Assembly (NCBI RefSeq): GCF_016907895.1
Contig: NZ_JAFBCV010000011.1
Span: forward strand, 1 to 64,000
Length of the DNA stretch: 64,000 nucleotides
Origin: Shouchella xiaoxiensis
GTDB taxonomy: Bacteria > Bacillota > Bacilli > Bacillales > Bacillaceae_D
Direction: 5' to 3'
Shown piece by piece: positions 7,860 through 17,341 of this stretch (positions are counted from its first letter, which is position 1; the number at the start of each line of letters is the position of its first letter). The notes beneath the pieces were generated by a model. It saw only the letters and a list, made by a program, of their open reading frames with translations, had not been told where the DNA came from and did no database searches. The position numbers and the translations under genes were made by a program.

Positions 7860-9374
7860 TCACTCAGCTTTCCCTTGCATTTTCAAATCTTCACTCGTTC
7901 GAACACGTTCATTGCCCATGAAAAAAGTAGCCAGAAGAGCTAGCGCAATGGGGATAATGGCTAAACTAAAAACAAACGTAATTGAATCAGACATCGCTTC
8001 AGTAATTGTCGCCAGCGCCTCAGGTGGTATTTGCGCTCTCCCTTCTGGTGTAAACAACTCTTGTGGGTCCATTCCGCTTGTGGGAAGAGCGGAATCGACA
8101 AACGCTTCCTGAACTCGATTTGAGAATGAAATGGTTTGAACCGTTCCGAAAATAGCAATTCCGACTGTCATTCCAAAGGATCGTAGAAATGAATTAGTCG
8201 AATTGGCTGATCCTCTAAAACGCTTTGGCAAATCATTAATAGAAGCTGCCGGTAACAATGAAAAGGAAAACCCAACACCAACACCAGCTAAAAACATATA
8301 AAGGGCTAATGCGAACCGGGAAATATCTGGACCCATTGTTGATAGCAAGCTCATACCTGTTAAAAAACAAATTGCAGAAAAAATCATCATCGTTCGGAAG
8401 CGAATTTTTGTTTGCAGCACCCCACCAGTCATACTTCCCACTACCGAACCAATCATCATTGGCATCAGCGTTGTTCCTGCACTTGATGCGGTTCCACCAA
8501 AAACGGCTTGAACAAAGATCGGAATAAAGATAGCTAAGATGACAAACGTTCCTCCGTAAATAAAGGCAATAATTTGTGATGTCGCAAAAAGCTTCTTTTT
8601 AAACATCCAAAAAGAAATAATTGGCTCTGATGCTTTTCTCTCGGCAAAAACGAAGATATTGAATGCTACAAGCGATACAGCAAATAAACTGAGTAATTGA
8701 GGAGATGACCATGCATATGCCCCTCCGCCTAATTCAAGTGCAAACATTAAGCAGACAACAGCAAGGACAAGCGTTCCCGCACCAAGCCAGTCAATTTTTT
8801 GCTTTCTTGTTTCCAGCGTTTCTTTGTAATAACGAGCAATTAAAAAGATCGCCACTGCACCTATTGGAACATTTATATAAAAAATCCAGTTCCAGTTGAA
8901 TGTTTCCGTAATAAAGGCTCCCATTAATGGACCAAACACACTTGATACACCAAAAACAGCGCCTACCAACCCCGTCATCTTTCCACGTTTTTCAGGTGGA
9001 AAAATATCAAAAATAATCGTGAATGCAATTGGCATCAACGCGCCTCCACCAATACCTTGAATCACTCTAAAAGCAATGAGTTGATTCATTGTTTGTGCGA
9101 GTCCACATAGGATTGACCCAATTAGAAAAACGATTAACCCAAATAAAAAAAAGCGCTTCCTTCCGTACATGTCAGATAACTTCCCATAGATTGGCATACC
9201 GGCCATCATGGCAACCATATAGGCAGCAGTCACCCATACAAACTTATCGTAATTTCCTAAATCACCAACAATTGTTCCCATTGCGGTAGCAACAATCGTA
9301 TTGTCGATAGCCGCCATAAAAATACCAAGTAACAACCCACCGGTTACGAGAAAACTTGTACTGAACTTATTCAT
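7860..9374 (-). CDS. MFS drug-efflux transporter, DHA2 (EmrB/QacA, 14-segment) family
   Basis: Proton-driven multidrug exporter of the cell membrane. The 504-residue protein starts with the DHA2 motif LLLGIFMAAIDNTIVATAMGTI, has motif A MPIYGKLSDMYGRKRFFLFG in the loop between segments 2 and 3, and motif C FGVSSVFGPLMGAFI in segment 5. The hydrophobic pattern gives 14 segments. The ATG at 9374 has AAGGAG seven bases upstream; the longer in-frame reading to 9440 has none. Closest in style to Bacillus Mdr/LmrB-type pumps. The substrate cannot be told. Confidence 0.88.
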   Translation of the reverse strand: MNKFSTSFLVTGGLLLGIFMAAIDNTIVATAMGTIVGDLGNYDKFVWVTAAYMVAMMAGMPIYGKLSDMYGRKRFFLFGLIVFLIGSILCGLAQTMNQLIAFRVIQGIGGGALMPIAFTIIFDIFPPEKRGKMTGLVGAVFGVSSVFGPLMGAFITETFNWNWIFYINVPIGAVAIFLIARYYKETLETRKQKIDWLGAGTLVLAVVCLMFALELGGGAYAWSSPQLLSLFAVSLVAFNIFVFAERKASEPIISFWMFKKKLFATSQIIAFIYGGTFVILAIFIPIFVQAVFGGTASSAGTTLMPMMIGSVVGSMTGGVLQTKIRFRTMMIFSAICFLTGMSLLSTMGPDISRFALALYMFLAGVGVGFSFSLLPAASINDLPKRFRGSANSTNSFLRSFGMTVGIAIFGTVQTISFSNRVQEAFVDSALPTSGMDPQELFTPEGRAQIPPEALATITEAMSDSITFVFSLAIIPIALALLATFFMGNERVRTSEDLKMQGKAE

Positions 9375-9531
9375 ATGTATACTCCTTAAAACGATAACTG
9401 AGGCAAAAAAGTAAGATTTGCTTATCTCAGTGTACGACATCTTTCATTCAATTTCCTAGCTCTATTTCTAACTCTTAATCCCTATTATTGTTGTAAAGCC
9501 TTCTAAAAAGTAAAAACCGCTTATGAAAATG

Positions 9532-11190
9532 CTAAACGGTTTTCACTTCTGCCAAGCGTTCAATCGCATGCCGTAATAAGGCAGGTGCCACTTCTGTTGA
9601 ATACCTTATATGAAGGCGCTCTGTTCTTTTATGCGCATCTTTACCAAATGGGCCAAGGTTAATTGTCGGTATATCCAAATTACGAATAGCTTCTAATGGA
9701 ATGTGGTAACTTTTTTTATAAAGTGGCATGTATCGTTCAAGAGCCTCAACCGCCATATCCTCTTCGCTTGTTCGACAATAGCTCACATCTGATAATCCAG
9801 GAAAGAATGTTTTATTTACTAACGTCTCACCATATTGATTCATTGCAATCTCTTGTAGTTCTTGCGTTAATGCAATCAATTCGCCATCATTTGCTGGGTT
9901 AAGTTGAACATGAGGATAGTAAGGTGGCTGTAGTAACATTAAATAAAACGGCGCTTGATCAAGAAAGTATGCTGAAATGCCTCTTGCTAAAGCAAGTGTT
10001 TGATTTGTAAAGTCATTCTCTTTTATACTCGCTTCCACGACTTCATCATAAGACTGTTTGAAGGAATCCCCGAACTTCTTTAATCCTCGCTGGTATAACT
10101 CAGGAAGTGTATAGACCTTTGGAGCTGACACAGCTTCTGCCATCGCTTCATTTCCGAATACGGAACGATGTTTGACAAGACGTTCATGAATAAGTTCACT
10201 CGCTCTCAAACAACTTTTCTTTACGTTACTCATGACTTCCTCTGGTCCGGAGTGAAGCGTTAATACATTGTAGTATAAATAAGATTCATTCGGCGTCTGA
10301 ACATCATACGTTTCTTTTAAATCCCGTATCCGCAAGCAAGTTGGCGAAGGTGATGCCTCCACCCCTACTTTATCGGAAAAAGAATCAGACCACTCCATTT
10401 CTACAGCAAGTTGAGCTGCCATGACCGAAGCATTAATACCTTCCAGCGGTTGACCCACATGTGTCTCTCTTCCCACACAGTAAATAAAAGGTAACAATTT
10501 TCCCGTTGAGCCTGTGTAGATATATTTATTAAAATCATTTGGATAAGCAGAAAAATTCGGTTCAGAACAAATACAAGCTTGGAAGTTCCAACCCTCTCTT
10601 TCTTGCAGACTCTCAAGCTCTTCCACTGCCGCAAACATACCTGCTGACAACTTCTCTTCATCTGGTACAGCAACTAAACAAACGTTAGCAGTAGAATTTG
10701 CATCTTGTGCTATATCCTCCATTACTGAGAGCTGCATGGCAAGCCCTGCTTTCATATCCATTGACCCACGACCAAATAAATAGGATCCTGATGCAAGGTC
10801 TTTGCGAGCATCGTGATCAAGATACCCTTCCTGTTCACTTTTTAACTTTTCTTTCAATTCATCCGGTAAAAAAGCAGCATCTTTGTACATTCCAAAGTCA
10901 TCGACTCCGACTACATCATAATGACTTAGTAACACGGTTACGTTTTTATTAGCGGGGTCTTTTATTTGCATCGCAACAACCGCATGACGTTTCTGCTGAT
11001 CGTCTTTAAGGGGGACTTGCTTGATGTGACTTAGATTGTTTTTAAAGTATAGGTTGCGTTGAAGAATCGTACAGATAAGCTCCATCATCTTATTTTCTTG
11101 ATCAGTTCCCGATATACTTGGTTGATGGACTAACTCCTTTGTTAAAGCGAGCACCCGATCTCCATGAGGATATTTGTTCCTTAATGTCAT
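9532..11190 (-). CDS. M20-family peptidase, RocB-like
   Basis: A 552-residue zinc hydrolase related to RocB of the B. subtilis arginine utilisation operon (biochemical role of RocB not settled). Visible M20 motifs: VLLSHYDVVG (metal His and Asp), GRGSMDMKAGLAM with the bridging Asp, PDEEKLSAGM with the catalytic Glu pair, and late FGKDAHKRTERLH. The length (about 550, versus about 400 for common M20 enzymes) fits RocB. GGAGGGG precedes the ATG. It is not beside other arginine genes here, so arginine catabolism is only a guess. Confidence 0.82.
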   Translation of the reverse strand: MTLRNKYPHGDRVLALTKELVHQPSISGTDQENKMMELICTILQRNLYFKNNLSHIKQVPLKDDQQKRHAVVAMQIKDPANKNVTVLLSHYDVVGVDDFGMYKDAAFLPDELKEKLKSEQEGYLDHDARKDLASGSYLFGRGSMDMKAGLAMQLSVMEDIAQDANSTANVCLVAVPDEEKLSAGMFAAVEELESLQEREGWNFQACICSEPNFSAYPNDFNKYIYTGSTGKLLPFIYCVGRETHVGQPLEGINASVMAAQLAVEMEWSDSFSDKVGVEASPSPTCLRIRDLKETYDVQTPNESYLYYNVLTLHSGPEEVMSNVKKSCLRASELIHERLVKHRSVFGNEAMAEAVSAPKVYTLPELYQRGLKKFGDSFKQSYDEVVEASIKENDFTNQTLALARGISAYFLDQAPFYLMLLQPPYYPHVQLNPANDGELIALTQELQEIAMNQYGETLVNKTFFPGLSDVSYCRTSEEDMAVEALERYMPLYKKSYHIPLEAIRNLDIPTINLGPFGKDAHKRTERLHIRYSTEVAPALLRHAIERLAEVKTV

Positions 11191-11273
11191 TCTGTTCCCC
11201 TCCAAACACGGTTTTGTTGAGGTACTACATTTTACCTGGATTAAAAAGGTGATTACTAATTGTTAACTTTAGC

Positions 11274-11310
11274 GTAAACAGAGAATCTAACGGACCGACT
11301 CTCTGTTTAC
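11274..11310 (-). terminator. Terminator-like hairpin after the fructokinase gene
   Basis: An 11-bp stem, GTAAACAGAGA / TCTCTGTTTAC, lies just after the stop codon of the ROK kinase. There is little U-tract on the minus strand. Confidence 0.6.
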
Positions 11311-11327
11311 TACTTTATTTTTCTAGA

Positions 11328-12194
11328 CTATGTCTGAACCGCTTGTTTTGCCAGAAGAATCGCACCCTCAATTCCTGCGTTGTCTCCTAGTCCTGGAGCA
11401 ACTATGTACTCATTAGGATTACCGATATCGACGTAATTGTTTAACTGCTTAACAAGTGATGCTCGAATTAATGGGTATAGTTGTTCTTGCTTCATAACTC
11501 CCCCGCCAATTACAATACGTTTTGGCGATAGGACAAAAGTATAGGCCGCAATGGCTTGAGCTAAATAATAAGCTTCTAGTTCCCAAACGTTCTGATCAGC
11601 AGCTAATTCTATCCCCGCTTTGCCCCAACGATCTTGAATAGCCGGTCCTGCCGCCATACCTTCGACACACCCGCCGTGGTAAGGGCACTTCCCCTCATAT
11701 ATATCCTCAGGATGACGTTGCACCGGTATATGCCCCATTTCTGGGTGGGTCAGCCCGTCTAGCACAGTCCCATTAACAACAGCGCCTGCCCCTATACCCG
11801 TCCCAACTGTGATATACATGCAGCTGTCTAACCCTTTAGCTGCCCCTTTTGTTGCTTCCGCTAGTGCCGCACCGTTCACATCGGTTGTGATTTTTATCGG
11901 TACATGTAATTCTGCAAATGCTTGAAGAAGAGGATAACCTTCCCACCCTTCTTTTGGTGTACTTGCCAATGATCCATATGTAGGTGACCCTTCCTTTAAA
12001 TCAAGCGGTCCAAAACTTCCTATGCCTAAACTTGTAATATCGTTTCGCTTAAAGAATTCCACTATTTGCGACATGGTTTCAGTTGGGCGCTTAGTTGGTA
12101 TCGTTAATCGGTCAATCCACTGACCTTTATCATCAACAACCGCACACACCATTTTTGTTCCTCCTGCTTCAAGTCCCCCGTAACGTTGTTCCAT
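11328..12194 (-). CDS. ROK-family fructokinase
   Basis: ATP-dependent sugar kinase, most like the YdhR/ScrK/GmuE fructokinases. The 288-residue protein has the phosphate-binding GGLEAGGTKMVCAV, the sugar-site TDVNGAALAE, TVGTGIGAGAVVNG, and the ROK zinc cluster HPEMGHIPVQRH...CPYHGGCVEG, where His and three Cys bind zinc. GGAGGAG precedes the ATG. It stands alone. Fructose is inferred from the family; other hexoses are possible. Confidence 0.87.
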   Translation of the reverse strand: MEQRYGGLEAGGTKMVCAVVDDKGQWIDRLTIPTKRPTETMSQIVEFFKRNDITSLGIGSFGPLDLKEGSPTYGSLASTPKEGWEGYPLLQAFAELHVPIKITTDVNGAALAEATKGAAKGLDSCMYITVGTGIGAGAVVNGTVLDGLTHPEMGHIPVQRHPEDIYEGKCPYHGGCVEGMAAGPAIQDRWGKAGIELAADQNVWELEAYYLAQAIAAYTFVLSPKRIVIGGGVMKQEQLYPLIRASLVKQLNNYVDIGNPNEYIVAPGLGDNAGIEGAILLAKQAVQT

Positions 12195-12338
12195 TGTCTC
12201 TCCTCCTAAACAGTGTCTCTCCTATAATTATAGCATTTCACTAAAAGGTTGGTCAGTCATTCTCATGAAATTCATAGAGAATTCTGCTTTACGTTTAAAC
12301 AATTTATTTGAGACAATAAGGAGAAAAGGAGGCCGCTG

Positions 12339-13376
12339 ATGACGTATAAACGAGCAAGGCAATATGGATTTACATTCGGCTCCATCCCCACGGGAAAACA
12401 AAACAGCATCACGGATGTAAAAGGGGTGAAAGTTGGACATCAAACCATCATAAAAGGGTCAGCTATTCGAACGGGCGTGACAGCCATCCTGCCCCATGGA
12501 GGAAACCTTTTTCAGAAGAAAGTAATCGGGGGCTCCTTTGTTCTAAATGGGTTTGGTAAAACTACTGGTCTTGTACAACTCGAGGAGTTAGGAACAATTG
12601 AAAGCCCCATTTTACTTACAAATACGTTTTCAGTTCCTGCTGTAACAGAAGGTGGCCTTGCTCACTTATTTGCCAAAAACCCTGAGATTGGTGTAGCCAC
12701 GGGAACTGCCAATGTCATCGTCGCAGAATGTAATGACGGATATTTAAATGATATTAAAGGATTTCATGTTCGTCCTAATGATGCGGAACAAGCGATTAAC
12801 CATGCATCTCGTAAGTCCGTTGATGAAGGATCAGTTGGTGCTGGCACCGGTATGTCATGTCTTGGCTATAAAGGTGGAGTAGGAACAAGTTCAAGATCAA
12901 TTGGCTCTTATACAGTTGGCTGTCTTGTCTTAACGAACTATGGAAAAAAGGAAGATTGGCAATACAGTAGGCACGGCAATCGACTACAATCACAACCGTC
13001 CTCACAATCCCAAGCTTTGCCCGATGGATCGATTATTATTGTATTAGCTACTGACGCTCCACTTGACGCCAGGCAATTAAAACGGCTTTCAAAGAGAGGA
13101 GCGCTTGGACTTGGGCGAACAGGTTCTTATGCCGCAAATGGCAGCGGCGACATCGTTCTTTCATTTTCTACCGCTTTTAAAGTTCCCCATATTTTCCCAA
13201 GGCATTTAATGACTTATCACTTTTTGCATGATAGTGACCCCCAGTTGAATCAATTGTTCGCTGCAAGTGCAGATGCTGTAGAAGAAGCCATCCTAAATGC
13301 ACTATGTGCAGCAGGACCAATGACTGGTTTTAACGGGCACCAACGCACATCATTTACAGATGCCTTGCGCAAGTAA
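12339..13376 (+). CDS. P1-family (DmpA/BapA) N-terminal nucleophile aminopeptidase
   Basis: Members of peptidase family S58 cleave themselves before a Ser that becomes the nucleophile, then remove N-terminal residues, often D- or beta-amino acids. The 345-residue protein has the family layout: N-terminal NSITDVKGVKVGH, TNTFSVPAVTEGG, GSVGAGTGM and the processing site at PDGS, followed by IIVLATDAPL. AGGAGG precedes the ATG. The methyltransferase gene begins 55 bases downstream on the same strand, with nothing clearly separating them. Confidence 0.85.
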   Translation: MTYKRARQYGFTFGSIPTGKQNSITDVKGVKVGHQTIIKGSAIRTGVTAILPHGGNLFQKKVIGGSFVLNGFGKTTGLVQLEELGTIESPILLTNTFSVPAVTEGGLAHLFAKNPEIGVATGTANVIVAECNDGYLNDIKGFHVRPNDAEQAINHASRKSVDEGSVGAGTGMSCLGYKGGVGTSSRSIGSYTVGCLVLTNYGKKEDWQYSRHGNRLQSQPSSQSQALPDGSIIIVLATDAPLDARQLKRLSKRGALGLGRTGSYAANGSGDIVLSFSTAFKVPHIFPRHLMTYHFLHDSDPQLNQLFAASADAVEEAILNALCAAGPMTGFNGHQRTSFTDALRK

Positions 13377-13431
13377 CTGGCACACACGCCCAGTTGTTGC
13401 ATACCCTATAGCAACAATGGGAGGGGTTCGC

Positions 13432-14109
13432 ATGAATAAAGATTATGAAAATAAAGCTACATCGTATTATCAAGGCATTAATCAACAGCTGTTTCATTTA
13501 ATTGAACCATCTGTGAAAAACGTGCTGGATATTGGCTGTGGAGAAGGCGCACTAGGTGAAGCAATTAAACATACGTACAAAGCAGGAGTACACGGCTTCG
13601 AGCAATTTCCTAACGCCGCTGAGAGAGCACAAGAAAAGCTCGATAGTATAACGATTGGAAACATTGAAGAAGACTTATTACCTTATAAAGAAGCTTCATT
13701 TGATGCCATTATCTTTGCAGATGTTCTTGAACATATGATCGATCCTTGGGCCGTCCTTGAAAAAGTAAAACCTTATTTAAGCGAAACAGGTTGTGTGTAT
13801 GCAAGCATTCCAAACGTCGGCCATATTTCCATCATTGAAGAGTTACTTAAAGGAACGTGGGGCTATGTTGATGCCGGTCTACTGGATAAAACACATCTAC
13901 GTTTTTTCACAAAACATGAGATTCAACAGCTCTTCAACACAAGTGGCTATGCTGTCGAGATGATTGTTAATAATCAGAGCGCGCTTCCCCATCAACAGGA
14001 GCTTGTCGCAAAATTAAAAGATGCTGGCTTAGCAATTGGCTTGCCCATCCATGATTTTGAACAACGCGCCTTTGCTTATCAGTATATGCTCAAAGCCAAA
14101 CCGATTTAA
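13432..14109 (+). CDS. Class I SAM-dependent methyltransferase
   Basis: The 225-residue protein has the Rossmann-fold motif I VLDIGCGEGALGEAI (about residue 27), an acidic end of strand 2 (HGFEQF), and FDAIIFADVLEHMIDPWAVLEKVKPYL as the post-II/III region, the UbiG/Methyltransf_11/23 style. IPNVGHISIIEELLKGTWGY and THLRFFTKHEIQQLF resemble methyltransferases of surface-sugar and small-molecule clusters. The ATG at 13432 has GGGAGGGG upstream. The substrate is unknown. Confidence 0.82.
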   Translation: MNKDYENKATSYYQGINQQLFHLIEPSVKNVLDIGCGEGALGEAIKHTYKAGVHGFEQFPNAAERAQEKLDSITIGNIEEDLLPYKEASFDAIIFADVLEHMIDPWAVLEKVKPYLSETGCVYASIPNVGHISIIEELLKGTWGYVDAGLLDKTHLRFFTKHEIQQLFNTSGYAVEMIVNNQSALPHQQELVAKLKDAGLAIGLPIHDFEQRAFAYQYMLKAKPI

Positions 14110-14113
14110 TGAG

Positions 14114-14148
14114 AGATGCAACCAATGCGACTCTGCAGAGGTTGCATT
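14114..14148 (+). terminator. Terminator hairpin after the methyltransferase
   Basis: GATGCAACC... pairs with ...GGTTGCATT across a roughly 18-base loop just after the stop codon. Confidence 0.55.
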
Positions 14149-14235
14149 TGCGTTGGACAAACTCAATTCTTGGTTTATGTTTCCCCCTATTCGGTTATAG
14201 AGGAATATTGGCATGAGGGAGAGGGGTGAATCGCA

Positions 14236-14574
14236 TTGAGCTTAACAAAAGAACAAGAGAGCCGAAAACTACCGTCAAAACACCGTGGTGATGAAAAACG
14301 CGCCGAAGAAAATGAACGATTTGAGCAATTATTGGATAAACTAGAAGACATGACGACAAAAGGTCGTTTGAAAGATATGGCTTTTCATTTCACAGATACA
14401 AAACAAGTGATAAAATCAAATCTAATAGCGGGAATCGCGCGAGGCGTTGGTCTGACGATCGGAGTAGGAATATTTGTTGCTTTACTCGCGTGGCTCATAA
14501 GTTTATTTGAACCACTTCCGTATATTGGTGAGTTGCTTGCTAGACTCTCCAACATTATTGAAGCAAACCGCTAA
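14236..14574 (+). CDS. DUF5665-type small membrane-associated protein
   Basis: A 112-residue protein with a highly charged helical N-terminal half (about residues 5-55, rich in Glu, Lys and Arg), an interfacial FTDTKQVIKSNLIAGIARGVG segment, and one hydrophobic helix (about 70-92). This layout is what I recall for DUF5665 in Bacilli; function unknown. The start is TTG with GAGAGGGGTG upstream. It is co-directional with the DUF948 gene 20 bases later and they probably form an operon, suggesting a shared envelope role. Confidence 0.72.
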   Translation: MSLTKEQESRKLPSKHRGDEKRAEENERFEQLLDKLEDMTTKGRLKDMAFHFTDTKQVIKSNLIAGIARGVGLTIGVGIFVALLAWLISLFEPLPYIGELLARLSNIIEANR

Positions 14575-14594
14575 CAACAAAGGAGGATAACTTA

Positions 14595-15032
14595 ATGGAC
14601 TGGATAGGAATTGGTGTATTTGTATTAGCAATTGGCTTTTTAGTTGCTGTAATCTTTTTAATTCCGGCATTAAATAATTTAGCCAAAACGCTCGATAAAA
14701 CCGCAAGTACTGTCGCGCAAGTGGAAAAAAGCCTTGACGAAATAACTGGAGAGGTTAAAGTAACGCTCTACAACGCTAATGAGACTTTAATGGACGTAAA
14801 TGGAAAAGTGGCAAAGCTTGATCCATTATTTGATATCATCCATGATTCTGGCGAAGCTGCACATCGTGCTTCTTCTGCACTCTCTACATATACATCCACG
14901 CGCGTAAACGCAGCAAAGCAAGAAGCAATGACAGCTGAACCAAATCAGATACATGGCATTATTAAGAGCCTTGCTTTCTTGTATTACTTCCGCAAAGCGA
15001 AAAAGAAGCAGAATCAACCGCCAACTTTATAA
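14595..15032 (+). CDS. DUF948 protein (YtxG-like)
   Basis: The 145-residue protein has an N-terminal membrane helix (residues 5-27) followed by a long helical coiled-coil-like region (LDKTASTVAQVEKSLDEI), the DUF948/YtxG arrangement. The C-terminal part is basic (FRKAKKKQ). B. subtilis YtxG belongs to a general-stress operon. AAAGGAGGA precedes the ATG. It pairs with the DUF5665-type gene. Confidence 0.8.
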   Translation: MDWIGIGVFVLAIGFLVAVIFLIPALNNLAKTLDKTASTVAQVEKSLDEITGEVKVTLYNANETLMDVNGKVAKLDPLFDIIHDSGEAAHRASSALSTYTSTRVNAAKQEAMTAEPNQIHGIIKSLAFLYYFRKAKKKQNQPPTL

Positions 15033-15033
15033 C

Positions 15034-15092
15034 AAAAAAGGAGCTGTCTTAAACGCCTGAGAAAGGTCGTTTAACGACTAAGCTCCTTTTTT
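15034..15092 (+). terminator. Strong terminator after the DUF948 gene
   Basis: AAAAAAGGAGCT (15034-15045) pairs with AGCTCCTTTTTT (15081-15092), with a second inner stem around GTCTTAAACG / CGTTTAACGAC. Confidence 0.88.
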
Positions 15093-15157
15093 ATGGTTGG
15101 TCTTTCGTACCAAACCGATCAGTCTATGTCAGCAGACTTGATTTTCATTAAAAGGGA

Positions 15158-15454
15158 TTAATGATAGACGTTTAGTAGCTCATCAATCGATTGAGCGAGC
15201 TGTTCTTTGCTAACATTGTACTTTCCGCCAAGCACAATTCGATCAAACTTGTCATTGTTTCGAAGTAACTCTAAATCATAAAAATCTTTTTCCGAATGAT
15301 GAACACTTACAACAACTCGCTGCTCATTCCCTGCTGCTACATATAAGAGAACTCCACTATCCATCGGGATATACCCCTGTAGATTCCATTTAGAAAACCA
15401 GTCATGACCGTTCTCTTGAAGCGTTGCTAAAATACGTTCTGCCATATCCTCCAC
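15158..15454 (-). CDS. Hypothetical protein, 98 residues
   Basis: Not recognised. A soluble alpha/beta protein with an N-terminal helix (ERILATLQENGHDWFSKW), a central beta-rich part (GVLLYVAAGNEQRVVVSVHH) and a C-terminal helix. The start is taken as GTG at 15454 because GGAGGG lies about ten bases upstream; the in-frame ATG at 15445 has GGAGG only two bases away. It lies 35 bases downstream of the degenerate YwqE-like gene on the same strand, probably in one transcript. Confidence 0.65.
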   Translation of the reverse strand: MEDMAERILATLQENGHDWFSKWNLQGYIPMDSGVLLYVAAGNEQRVVVSVHHSEKDFYDLELLRNNDKFDRIVLGGKYNVSKEQLAQSIDELLNVYH

Positions 15455-15489
15455 CGCCTGTTTCCCTCCTTTAAGTCGTCATAAGTTTA

Positions 15490-16257
15490 TCACGACTTGG
15501 ACTTTGCAAAAAAGGAGGAAAGGAACTTTTTCTCGGCACGAAGTGGTTCTTCTATTTGAATGGCTCTTCCTTCTAATAAGTTAGTTAAATTGGTTAGAAT
15601 ATAATCTCCGTACTTAGGACTGTGTTTACGAACAAATTCGTTAACTGTTGCACGATCATGTTCCTCTTCTAAAAGGATCTTTGTGTAATTTCCGACCATA
15701 TGAACGAGCTGGCTATTTAATAAGGCTCGAATAAACTTCTTCTGTTGCTTGCTGCTTTTAATCATACTACTTGCGTCTATCAATGTGTAAGCTCCGCTTT
15801 TTACAAGTTTATACAAGAGGTCTGGATTCTCCTGAAACCGCTCGTCTTTTTCTGGGTAAAGAATAATCGGATAATAACCAGCAACTGCTAGGTTATAAAA
15901 GTCAGTTGTCGCGACTTGAAGAGACGTATTGCTCAAATCAATTAATACAAATTCCGTTTCGTTCAGCGGCAATGCTCGTCCTGTCATTAAATCATTTAAT
16001 AGTTCAGGACTGAGCGTAAGTGTGTGACCTGCTGACAAGTTAAGGCCTGCAGGAAAAGATTCATCTTCACTATATTTTTCAACCGTTTTTTGTACAGCTT
16101 CTCCCCAAGTATTGTTATTGTCCATCTGAAAAGGAGGAATATAGCAGATTGAATCCATACCACTTTGCTGTAACACTCTGAACTGTTCAATTGTCTTAGA
16201 TTTTGACCGCGAAACACCACTTAATTCCGGTAAAACATGACTTATTGTATCAAACAT
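15490..16257 (-). CDS. Degenerate CpsB/YwqE-type PHP phosphatase homologue (probable pseudo-enzyme)
   Basis: At 255 residues the protein has the length and segment order of manganese-dependent tyrosine phosphatases (YwqE, CpsB, Wzb-like PHP fold). Shared stretches include N-terminal FDTISHVLPE and ENPDLLYKLVKSGA in the middle. Most metal ligands are gone. The first His of DxHxH is Ile5 (His7 remains), TPHH is I40-P41-P42-F43, the Glu of GQE is Thr79, HPER is Y134-P-E-K, and SDAH is G189-N-Y-T. It is an intact reading frame with no stops. No tyrosine kinase or capsule genes are adjacent. Binding or regulation is more likely than catalysis. Confidence 0.72.
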   Translation of the reverse strand: MFDTISHVLPELSGVSRSKSKTIEQFRVLQQSGMDSICYIPPFQMDNNNTWGEAVQKTVEKYSEDESFPAGLNLSAGHTLTLSPELLNDLMTGRALPLNETEFVLIDLSNTSLQVATTDFYNLAVAGYYPIILYPEKDERFQENPDLLYKLVKSGAYTLIDASSMIKSSKQQKKFIRALLNSQLVHMVGNYTKILLEEEHDRATVNEFVRKHSPKYGDYILTNLTNLLEGRAIQIEEPLRAEKKFLSSFFAKSKS

Positions 16258-16348
16258 CGAGCACTCCTCCTTTTTTCTAAACCATCTCTATTTATTACAC
16301 GTTTTGAATGAAAAATCCTTCTTCATGAACGCTAAAGACTTTTATCCA

Positions 16349-17341
16349 TTAAAGTAAAAGAGCTGAAACAATTACAAATACAATCAACAAACCAACATGC
16401 ACCCATTTGTACATTTCAATTAAAGCTAAAAATTCTCTCGTATAGGCATTCGGCAAGTAATACCATGTAGTGGGAGATCCTATTCCATCTCCTTCTATAC
16501 CTGATTGTCTTGCGTAAAGGCTCGCTCGGAAAAGATGATAGTGATTTGTTACAAAAACAGACGGTGCAGCTGGATCCTGAAACAACGACTTGGAGTATTG
16601 AAAGTTTTCCATTGTATTAGTCGCTTTATCTTCAAGTATAATTTGCTGGGCTGGAATGTGTTGATCAAGCAAGTACCCCCTCATTGCTTCAGCCTCTGAG
16701 ATGAGCTCATCTTCACCTCTTCCCCCTGTGACTATTATCTTCGGGGGAGGAGCTACTTTTTTCTGCATCTCATAGAAATGGCAAGCTCGATCTAAACGAC
16801 TAGCAAGCAATGGCGAAATTTCTTTACCCTTTAATAATCCGGCGCCCAGAACAATAATGTACGACTTGTTTTGAGATGGGCGATTAAATCGATATAAGAA
16901 AGAAGATACGAGGTAACTGACAAATAAGAAACCATAAAAACCAGCATATAGCGTCATGCTGACCCAAAGAGGATCAACTGTATAGATCGTCAAGGCAACC
17001 AGGATTAAAAAAAGAAAAACCGCTATACTTAAACATAGCGACAGCAAATTAGACATTCGTTTTCCTTCTTTTCTTACTAAATCTCTCGCATTCTTAATTA
17101 AATAGACAGCTATCGTAATTAATACAAGTGGCGTTACCGCTGCTAAAATTAACAATGAAAAGAGAATTAATTGATCCAATTGATGAAGAGGACCGGATAA
17201 AATTATTCCTGTAAAACCAAGCAATACAAACAATCCGCTCGCTGTCAATAAAATCCCATTCCACAAACGACGCTTATCCGTTAACACGCTGATGAGAAAT
17301 GCTAATAAACATATAATCCCATAAAAAAGAAAATCATCCAC
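16349..17341 (-). CDS. YdcF/SanA-like DUF218 membrane protein
   Basis: The 330-residue protein has five or six membrane segments in its first 155 residues and a C-terminal DUF218 domain (IIVLGAGLLKGKEISPLLASRL, PPKIIVTGGRGEDE, SEAEAMRGYL, IILEDKATNTMENFQYS, VTNHYHLFRA), then a final membrane helix. The domain family is linked to envelope barrier functions and undecaprenyl recycling; the exact reaction is unknown. The start is GTG with AGAGGAAC upstream; a nearby ATG is out of frame. Confidence 0.82.
   Translation of the reverse strand: MDDFLFYGIICLLAFLISVLTDKRRLWNGILLTASGLFVLLGFTGIILSGPLHQLDQLILFSLLILAAVTPLVLITIAVYLIKNARDLVRKEGKRMSNLLSLCLSIAVFLFLILVALTIYTVDPLWVSMTLYAGFYGFLFVSYLVSSFLYRFNRPSQNKSYIIVLGAGLLKGKEISPLLASRLDRACHFYEMQKKVAPPPKIIVTGGRGEDELISEAEAMRGYLLDQHIPAQQIILEDKATNTMENFQYSKSLFQDPAAPSVFVTNHYHLFRASLYARQSGIEGDGIGSPTTWYYLPNAYTREFLALIEMYKWVHVGLLIVFVIVSALLL

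Noticed and set aside
10401-10673. 90-codon open frame within the RocB-like gene
   Set aside because: Shifted frame of a conserved peptidase; no ribosome binding site.
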